Position numbers and translations under genes: made by a program. 64,000 bases of DNA. Source: Icerya purchasi (taxonomy: Eukaryota > Arthropoda > Insecta > Hemiptera > Monophlebidae). Positions within the stretch are counted from its first letter, which is position 1, and each line of letters opens with the position of its first letter. The stretch is taken from contig CM077115.1 of assembly GCA_039619475.1 (NCBI GenBank), forward strand, positions 500,485,352 through 500,549,351. Direction: 5' to 3'. Under the pieces are notes generated by a model, which saw only the letters and a program-made list of their open reading frames with translations, was not told the origin of the DNA and did no database searches. Below, piece after piece: positions 56,931-64,000 of the stretch.

Positions 56931-59900
56931 CTAAACATACATAAACAATAGCGGCGTTAATAGTACACGTTAGTTGTTTTTTTTTTGTTCAATTTCTAAT
57001 ATTTATGTTTTCGCGAATAGATCCGGATGGAACGAAAAATAATGTCCTACCTAAGACTCTGCAGATATCTTTTACTATTAGGTCGGCTTTATTCTTCGTC
57101 GGCGTCTGTTTATTGTCGATCGATACGGCCGTGATAACTCCGCTGGAAGAAGCTTGTACCGCTGCCGGAATGACATCAAAGTACGATGAAAATTTTTGTG
57201 AGATAAAACCTTCAACGTCAGATTGGCCTCCAGTTCCTTCTTGATTCGTCGGTCCGAGCTGAATGACGGTCTAAGTGAATATTCAAACGGAATAAAGGCT
57301 ATATTTTTATATTTGAAAAATGTTTTCGCGGTTAAATAAATACAGGAAAAAAGAAGTTTTCTTAAAATTTTTCTTAAAAATTCCCACACTTCAGGTAAAG
57401 AAGCAGTGGAAATAAATAATTTTTCTTTTTTTTTTCTGCTTTCCGTTTAAATCCCTTAGAAGCGTATACGATTGAAACAGTGTTTACGCCGATTTCACAA
57501 TGTTCTCGAGTAAGATGTAATATATAATTAATATACGGTTGAGGTCACGAGCACTGTTTTGGTTTTACCAGCACAGTGGAAAAGAAAGAAAAACAGCTGC
57601 AGAGAATTATTATTTTTTTTTTGCGTAATAAAACGCGTTTTTTTTTTAATTTTTCTTAATATCTTAATATGTATTATGACACGATATTTTTTATTTATTT
57701 ATTTTTTTTTTTTAAATTAATTAAATGAAACAAATTTCCAAAATCAAACATTTTGAAATTAAGTCCCTAAATTTGAAGAAGATAAAAAGCGGCTGTGTTC
57801 ATTCGGCCGTTCTACCCAAACCGGTGTGGAATTATAGTGTACAAACTCTTTAAATTGTCTGGAATTGTTTTGAATTGTTTGGAATTATCCGGAATTATCT
57901 GGAATTATCTGGAATTATCTGGAATTATCCGGAATTATCCGGAAGTATCCGGAAGTATCCGGAATTATCCGGAAGTATCCGGAATTATCCGGAAGTATCC
58001 GGAATTATCCGGAATTATCCGGAATCATCCGGAATTATCCGGAATTATCCGGAATTATCTGGAATTTCGGCATTGTGATGTACAGATTTTCTCAACCGGT
58101 CTTGGTTCTATCCTTTCGAATTTATTCTTTGAAGACTGAGAACCCCGAGGAATGAGGGGAATCCCTAGTTTGATTAATATTGAGGCCGCATAAAATTATG
58201 TATATTTTACTGCTGCGAGGAATAATGTCGCGACACAAATATGTTTAGCGATGCTTCGCTTATTTTCAATTCAAACGAAACAGACAATTTACAATAAAAC
58301 ACGGGGAATTAATTACCTACGTATATAATTTCTTTATTTTAAGGATATATCTTTCTGTAAAGTTGGCGGCTAAATATAAAAGAAAACTTTTTGTTTTTGG
58401 CAACATTTGGAGATGAATTTAACCGAAAACAGGTGTATGCGCGGTGAGTTTTTACGATTTTTAAAATGTTTTTCATATCGCTGGAGCTACTGGGGGAAAA
58501 ATAACGAGAAAAAGAGCATTGCAAAATTTCGTCATACCTACTTGTATGCGCCCACGACTTTGCAATTAACTTGATACTCTAAATATACTGTATTGATGAA
58601 AATAAATCAATAATTTGTACCGATGATTGGTCTCCGAATGTATTATACATGCGCCGCACTCTAGAAATTGCAAGATAAGCCGATTCTTTTGTGACGTATA
58701 AATAGGCAAAAATCAAAGCATACCGCCCTCACTGTGTAACGAAATTTCATTCACGCGCTCATCATCTATTCATTCGGCCATTGAGGGCAACGAGGTGACA
58801 AATTAGCCCGTTCTTCCCCATCCGCAGTGGCACATTTCAGTTCCTAATATTGCTCTCTTCATTCCTTAAATGATTCATTCCAGACTATTATTCTTCTTCA
58901 TTTTCTAATCGTGTTTTACCTCTCTATTCAGCCACCTCTTTCTATGGTGTTTTGTAAATACTTGCCCTCCTCTCTTAAGCGCTCGACAATCTCGGCCATT
59001 TTTCGCCTTAATCATAGAGTCTCCTTCTTGCATTATTCTCTCGCTTTTCATCTGCTTCTATTCCATTTTGTCCACCTCCTTCTAATTGCTTTCTTTGTGA
59101 TCCTGACATCCTGTTTTATTCGAATGTTCGACCTTTCCTGTTAATTAATCGTCCTTCTACTTTACCTAAAACTCGGTTTTATCCCTACTTCCCCCTTATC
59201 GGTGCTTCCTATATTTTCTCATTTCCTTCTACTTTTGTTATTCAGTGCCCTCGAATTTATCTTCCATCTTTAAACGTTTAAGAATATACAACTTTATTTC
59301 CTCCCTCTTCTCACTTCTGCTAATGTCCTCGTCGACAAACCTATAAAAAAGGAGAAAAACATTTGAGACCTACCGTGCACGATGTTTTTGGCAGCAGTGT
59401 CGTTCGAAAAATGACAATAGAGGGAAAAAACGGAAAAGTTGTACTGAATTATAAAATTCTGAACAAAATGTTGTACTCTTATGTTAACTCCACATTAAGA
59501 TTAACAGAAAAATTTCTACGCGTGTGTTATTATATAAATGTATACGTATAAAAATAATAATTTAGCAACCTGCGTAATAAATCGTAATAATAATAATAAT
59601 CCATGTAATTTATCGTAAGACACAATTTCAGAAATTATAATTAAGCAATGCCGTGAAAACTTAATTGCTCGGTTTGGTTTTGCAACTATTGAATATATCC
59701 TGCTACTTCGACTCTTGATATTTTTTTAAAATACAATTTGAAATTTAATAAAATCCTTCGACATATCTATTAAGGATGATAGTCCTTTTTTGAAATTTGT
59801 TTAATTGTTGTTTTTTTTTAAACTTAAAGACGATTAATCAAGCTAAAAGAATTATCCGTTCGTTTTATCGAAAATGTAGAAAAGAATTAAGCATCGCGCT

Positions 59901-60415
59901 AGTAAAAGTCTAAATCGTTTAACCGGGGGAGGGGGCTTTGCTAATTCCGAAAAGAGGACGGACTTTAAAAATATTAGAAATAAAATCATTTTCGCCAAAG
60001 CTGTGTTAATCAAATTGCTTGCTTTCACATTTCCGGTAGCCTGACCATGATCAAAATCGACTAAACTAATTTTCATTTGCTGCTCTATACATCGATAAAA
60101 CTACCTCGTTCGGAGGATAAAAGAAAATTAATAAAGCGCATCGAAATGTAAAAATTAAATTCTCAGTACCGCTAAGAAACCTTCTTTTCGTAATTTCGTA
60201 AACAGTTCGTTCAATGCCGAGCAAGCGTAGGCGACATTAGAGAATTCCTTCGCACCATATGTACCGGATGCATGCGAGAATGCAATAAAATATTTTAACG
60301 AAGGACACAATTTTTTGCAGGCTTCATTCAGGTATCTCGCGGCCTCTACCTTGGCGTTCCACGGTAGCTGAAAGTGGTTCACGGTGCTGTTCATGAACGG
60401 TGTATGACAATCGAC
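56761..60415 (-). CDS. FASN: FAS-like gene 2 (3' part: KR and ACP), continues beyond the right edge
   Basis: The 3' end of a second FAS-like gene, upstream of gene 1 on the same strand. Three exons are clear: KR 60,415-60,170, linker plus ACP start 57,270-57,051, and ACP end 56,930-56,761 with TGA stop. A fourth (60,079-59,964) is doubtful. The KR aligns over the region normally reading YFVVFSSVSCGRGNAGQ; the catalytic Ser is His, Tyr is Val and Asn is Cys, while the KR Lys is kept. The ACP keeps the IRD and LG landmarks, but the GxDSL phosphopantetheine motif reads GVEPV. The protein stops about 40 residues after that motif, so there is no thioesterase domain. A polyadenylation signal follows. 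Exons are open, so this may be an expressed pseudoenzyme; decay is the alternative. Confidence 0.82.
57051..57270 (-). CDS. FASN: FAS-like gene 2, linker and start of ACP
   Basis: Acceptor TTCACTTAG before 57,270, donor GTAGGA after 57,051. It encodes a low-conservation linker (TVIQLGPTNQEGTGGQSDVE onward) and ends with ADLIVKDICRVL, the first ACP helix (family form: xxVAHILGIRD). 73 codons plus one base, completed by the first two bases of the last exon. Confidence 0.8.
57861..58060. repeat. 10-bp minisatellite (GGAATTATCC)n
   Basis: Twenty consecutive 10-bp units, mainly GGAATTATCC with GGAAGTATCC and GGAATTATCT variants, in the FAS-like gene 2 intron. Variants alternate in an irregular order, a sign of slippage or unequal exchange. 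Open frames over it (ELSGIIRNYP repeats) are artefacts. Confidence 0.97.
58770..59330 (+). mobile_element. I-like LINE fragment (C-terminal region), plus strand
   Basis: Pyrimidine-rich. Reads CLPSSLKRSTISAIFRLNHR then VSFLHYSLAF in the plus strand, matching the RRSTVVSxIRLRxNHSLLPS segment of the other copies, followed by a worn C-terminus. Heavily decayed. Confidence 0.6.
59964..60079 (-). CDS. Possible FAS-like gene 2 linker exon (KR end), doubtful
   Basis: An open stretch after an AGCAG acceptor reads QMKISLVDFDHGQ then KASNLINTALAKMILF. It lies where the end of the KR is expected, and its position and hydrophobic helix fit loosely, but I could not match it residue by residue. The only nearby donor (GTCCGT) leaves a phase that does not fit the next exon. 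It may be real with another donor, or chance. Confidence 0.3.
60170..60415 (-). CDS. FASN: FAS-like gene 2, ketoreductase exon with lost catalytic residues
   Basis: 82 codons between an acceptor (GTTAAAG, weak pyrimidine tract) and donor GTACTG. The segment KVEAARYLNEACKKLCPSL then YFIAFSHASGTYGAKEF then SNVAYACSALNEL aligns with the KR core of animal FAS. Relative to it, the catalytic Ser, Tyr and Asn positions hold His, Val and Cys; the Lys before the helix (AKVEAA) is retained. Reduction by this domain is therefore unlikely. Confidence 0.8.
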
Positions 60416-60784
60416 CTTTAACACATCATTAACAATTCAAATGCGTTAGACCATTATTTACATATTATATATAATCGATGCATTTTCATCATTCGACGCT
60501 GTAGATTGAATTTAAAAATTGTTTTCTAGTGATCAATATCCTCTGTAAGATTCAGCTAAATAAAAAAAAAAAAGAAAAAGAAAAAGAAACGCAGGATTAA
60601 CAATTTTAGTTAATTCTTTCTTCTTTTTTTTTTAATAGCTTCTTTTCTTGCTTTTGTACGGAGCAGTGTAACAAAAAAAAAAAATATGGTCCGCATAGGT
60701 ACGAAATATATGCGCAACTCTATGAGTGAAGGTGGGTCCGACACCCTTGGAAAGGTATCGGAAATTGTAAAATGAAAATGTTTA
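60416..60784. other. Intron, no gene recognised
   Basis: AT-rich, with an A-rich tract at 60,560-60,590. The next upstream KR exon of gene 2 is not visible here or further right in the window. Confidence 0.5.
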
Positions 60785-61200
60785 CAAAGTACATCTATCG
60801 AAGAGGCGATAAATGAAGTTAAGAATAATACAAAATCCGGTATCAAGCGAAATAATAGGTAAGATTTGCCGATGGCATCGTTATGATGGCGGAGACTGAA
60901 GAAAATTTTTAAAAGAGTCGTTAAGGAAGATGGAGGAAAATCTACTGAAACAAAGTTATGGAATGAAACTGAATATCAAAAAGTCGAAAATGACGGTGTG
61001 TAATGAAAGAGCAGATCAAACTGAATTCGGTGAAATTACATAACTGAAAAAGAAACAAGTACTAAGGATATGAAATATCACAGGCGAAAACAGCATTTAC
61101 TAACAAGGAAAGTACACGAGTTGTCAGACGCCGATTTTGATGAAATTTGGATATGCTGTAGAGTACAAAAAAAAAAATTAGACCCGTGTTTTTTTTTTTT
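60785..61200 (+). mobile_element. RTE-like LINE RT fragment, plus strand
   Basis: EAINEVKNNTKSGIK, then VRFADGIVMMAETEENF (active site FADD altered to FADG), then LLKQSYGMKLNIKKSKMTVC. These are the RT palm and following segment of an RTE-like LINE. Frameshifts; inactive. Confidence 0.75.
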
Positions 61201-61338
61201 TTTATCGGCCCATATGCAGTTTCAAGGGGTGAAAACCACCCCTAAAGTTCACCCCCAAAAATCGTTTTTCCTAAATATCTCGTCTTCAACTCGGTATTTT
61301 TTTATGAAACAAAATGGAAATTATTTCTCGCGCAAAGG

Positions 61339-63448
61339 ACAAGTAATCCACAGTGATTTAAATAGTGGGGTTGCATCCCCTATTTTCTAGGGAGTGAAAA
61401 TACTTTTTTTTTGGTCATAATTATGGAATAAAAAATTATAAAATAACATAGAAAAATAATAAAACTTTTTTTAACACACACAATTAAAAAATAAAGTTGA
61501 CGTGTTTCGGCATTTTCATGAATTTCACCCGTAAAGGAGGTAAACCACCCCTTACAAGAAAAATCAATAAATACATGTATTAAGTGTAATCAAATTTCGT
61601 AAATAATTTGTATGTAAGGGTTTTTGAAGTCGCTGATTACGAATCCATCATCAGATTTTCTTAATTCAAAATGGAGGATCCAATATGGCGGGCAAAAAAG
61701 TCAAAAAAGCTTTAATTTTAATGACAAATTGTATACGAGGATTTTTATGGTCGCTGATTACAAATCTGTTATCAAGTTCTGAAAATTCAAATTATCCTGT
61801 GCTTTATAACCATACAGCCCCAAACCCCTAAAACCCAGACAGGCATTTAGTCTGTGTTTTTTTAAGTCAACAAACCGCAAACTCCTAAACCTCAGACAGG
61901 TCAGAGGCCTGTGCGTTATAACCATACAGCTTCAAACCTCTAAACATCAAACACATACTTTTGCCGATACCGTCTTGCTCTTAAACAAAGATGTTAATTT
62001 ACATGATAGAAACAACATTATTAAAATGCAATCACTTACACATAACCAACTATCAAGTCCCAGATTCAAAAATTCATCCTTATATGCTTGGTATGCAGCA
62101 GGTAACATTAACAAACGGCCAGAGAAAGGGCCGAACTCAAAAGAATTTTGTTTTAACTCTGATAACGTAAATTGCGATATCTGTTGTAAAAGGGCTATTA
62201 TAACGTGCTCGTGGTGCAAAAACACATTATGCTTAACCCACTCCTTTCATTCATTATCATTACTGCAAATCGCATAATAAGTAATTTTATTATAATGAGT
62301 AATACAATTTATATAGTATTAAATACACATTATACAAACAATTAAATCAGAAGCATTATTAAGTTGTGGTGTATTTATATAAATCTACGAAACAATTAAT
62401 ACAGTTAAATACATGATAACATTTAATGATGTGTTGATTTATAAAAATGTTGATAATTATATTTCAGATTCTAGTAATAAATGTTTTGATTTACTCATTG
62501 AATGTAATTCTCCTAACGTATTAAAGTTTATTCTAAAGAAAAATTTATTGTATTACTAATTAACCTTGGCTACTTATTAATTTATTTTTGTTATTATTTG
62601 CAGAATGATTATCGTTAATAAATAGATAAAGAAATAAATAAATACATAAGTTGAACTGTATCAGTAATTTTTTAAATAAGTTAATTATAAGAACGGTTTT
62701 CCAGTATACCACAATGAATAGACCTTTCATCTGCCTGCAGTTTAGGAGTTGTGCGGTTTTAATCATAGGCAATCGGCCTGTATGATGTTTAAAGGTTTGC
62801 GGCTGTATGGTTACAATGCACAGGTCTCTGGCCTGTCTGGAGTTTAGGAGTTTCGAGTTTACCGGTCTAAAAATACAGGCCTCTGGCATGACTAAGGTTA
62901 GGAGTTTAGGGTTTGTTGATTTAGAAAAATACAGGCTAAATGCCTGTCTGGGTTTTAGGGGTTTGGGGCTGTACGGTTATAAAGCACAGGATAATTTGAA
63001 TTTTCAGAACTTGATAACAGATTTGTAATCAGCGACCATAAAAATCCTCGTATACAATTTGTCATTAAAATTAAAGCTTTTTTGACTTTTTTGCCCGCCA
63101 TATTGGATCCTCCATTTTGAATTAAGAAAATCTGATGATGGATTCGTAATCAGCGACTTCAAAAACCCTTACATACAAATTATTTACGAAATTTGATTAC
63201 ACTTAATACATGTATTTATTGATTTTTCTTGTAAGGGGTGGTTTACCTCCTTTACGGGTGAAATTCATGAAAATGCCGAAACACGTCAACTTTATTTTTT
63301 AATTGTGTGTGTTAAAAAAAGTTTTATTATTTTTCTATGTTATTTTATAATTTTTTATTCCATAATTATGACCAAAAAAAAAAGTATTTTCACTCCCTAG
63401 AAAATAGGGGATGCAACCCCACTATTTAAATCACTGTGGATTACTTGT
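61339..63448. mobile_element. Foldback element with 0.6-kb inverted arms
   Basis: Left arm 61,339-61,950 and right arm 62,781-63,448 are inverted copies (ACAAGTAATCCACAGTGATT at the outer ends), around an 830-bp spacer. The inner arms contain a worn minisatellite built on CAGGCCTCTGGCCTGTCTG plus TTTAGGAGTTTG. The left side may extend to about 61,190; the right end is cut by a LINE. The spacer holds a piggyBac-like zinc motif. Confidence 0.85.
61975..62277 (+). pseudogene. Possible piggyBac-like transposase C-terminus in the foldback spacer
   Basis: 100 codons open, ending FCFNSDNVNCDICCKRAIIT then CSWCKNTLCLTHSFH: C-x2-C, C-x2-C-x4-C-x2-H spacing like the Cys-rich C-terminus of piggyBac-type transposases. 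No catalytic domain remains. The assignment rests on this motif alone. Confidence 0.35.
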
Positions 63449-64000
63449 GGCCTGCGGGGCACAGACTAAAATTGAATATACTTGGCCTCAGCGGGGTAAG
63501 ATGGCCTGGAAATGGAAAGATCGCAATAGGGAATATGACAGTGTATTATTCAGGTGACAAAAATGGAAATCATCATAGAGGAGTTGCTATAATAATCGAT
63601 AAAGAATGGGATAAAAACGTTATATCTTGTGTTCCTTAAAATGATCGAATAATAGCACTTAAGATAAAAGCACAGCCAGTGAACATAAACATTATACAAA
63701 TATGTATATGCACCTACAACTGAAGCAACTATGGAAGAGCTTGAAGAATTTTACGTGGATATTGAAGCAGTACTAAAAAGCTGTAAAAAACAAGAAGCCA
63801 TATACATCATAGGGGATTTCAATGCCAAAGTGGGAAATGCAATTACAAAAGAGATAACGGGACCATTTGGATTGGGAGCCAGAAACGACAGAGAGGATGT
63901 CTTAGTACAGTTTTGCCAACAAAATGACTTAACTATTATGAACACATACTTCAAGTTACCACCGAGAAGGCTATATACATGGAAATCTCCAGCCGATGCA
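63449..64000 (+). mobile_element. RTE-like LINE endonuclease, plus strand, runs off the right edge
   Basis: KLNILGLSGVRWPGNGKIAI (the usual SEVRW reads SGVRW), RGVAIIIDKEWDKNV, after a stop NDRIIALKIKAQPVNINII and QIYAPTTEATMEELEEFY (one frame change), EAIYIIGDFNAKVGN, LTIMNTYFKLPPRRLYTWKS. APE endonuclease with GDFNAKVG intact. It starts directly at the foldback arm end, so it is truncated at 5'. Possibly the same family as 60,785-61,200. Confidence 0.85.

Larger units (their letters stand above)
57271..59963. other. Intron of FAS-like gene 2
   Basis: Holds the 10-bp minisatellite and an I-like LINE fragment; 58,070-58,760 and 59,340-59,960 show no gene. Confidence 0.55.

Noticed and set aside
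57795..58139. Repeat protein of ELSGIIRNYP units
   Set aside because: Produced by the 10-bp minisatellite read through in several frames; no flanking coding signal.
533..60415. A single FAS gene spanning the whole window
   Set aside because: The KR/ACP part has its own stop and AATAAA and lies upstream of the KS start on the same strand, which is the wrong domain order for one gene.

Overview
This is a eukaryotic, AT-rich, repeat-dense window, most likely from an insect. The evidence is an animal type I fatty acid synthase (FAS) split into short exons with canonical GT/AG splice sites, a mobile-element set typical of insects (I/Jockey/R1/RTE-type LINEs, a Tc1 element, a tRNA-derived SINE, a Polinton-like element), and no bacterial gene organisation. 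I cannot name the species.

Host genes. Two FAS-like genes lie head to tail on the minus strand. Gene 1 starts near 17,484 and runs left out of the window. Six exons (17,496-17,313, 14,465-14,313, 8,989-8,816, 8,671-8,471, 2,971-2,733, 763-533) join in phase and encode about 390 residues, essentially the whole ketosynthase (KS) domain. Gene 2 enters from the right edge and ends at a stop at 56,763-56,761. Its visible exons encode part of the ketoreductase (KR) (60,415-60,170), possibly a linker exon (60,079-59,964), a linker plus the start of the acyl carrier protein (ACP) (57,270-57,051), and the rest of the ACP (56,930-56,761). Both genes have open exons but altered catalytic residues. The KS nucleophile Cys is Ser in gene 1. 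The KR Ser/Tyr/Asn are replaced and the ACP phosphopantetheine Ser is Pro in gene 2. They look like tandem FAS pseudoenzymes, or very young pseudogenes with intact frames.

Intergenic and intronic DNA. The 39 kb between the two genes, and most introns, are stacked transposon remains. One LINE family with an RNase H domain (I-like) recurs at least nine times. Around it lie Jockey-like, R1-like and RTE-like fragments, a nested stack of three LINEs (19.5-22.2 kb) with a 12-bp target-site duplication, a 2,154-bp perfect tandem duplication (9,209-13,516), a hAT-type MITE (24,056-24,465), a Tc1 element with IR/DR termini (27,105-28,734), a SINE with a 12-bp TSD (28,823-29,206), and a foldback element (61,339-63,448).

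The most striking object is a 12,956-bp palindromic element (41,023-53,978). It has 5,067-bp near-identical inverted arms around a 2.8-kb spacer, a 6-bp target-site duplication (ACATGG) and ends beginning AGTAGTGTATAAAT. It sits inside the reverse-transcriptase ORF of a LINE, and removing it restores the reading frame exactly. Each arm carries one identical 282-codon gene with the same downstream frameshift. The 6-bp TSD and 5'-AG ends are those of Polintons/Mavericks, but no polymerase, integrase, ATPase or capsid gene is visible, so this is a giant-TIR, apparently non-autonomous derivative or an undescribed related element.
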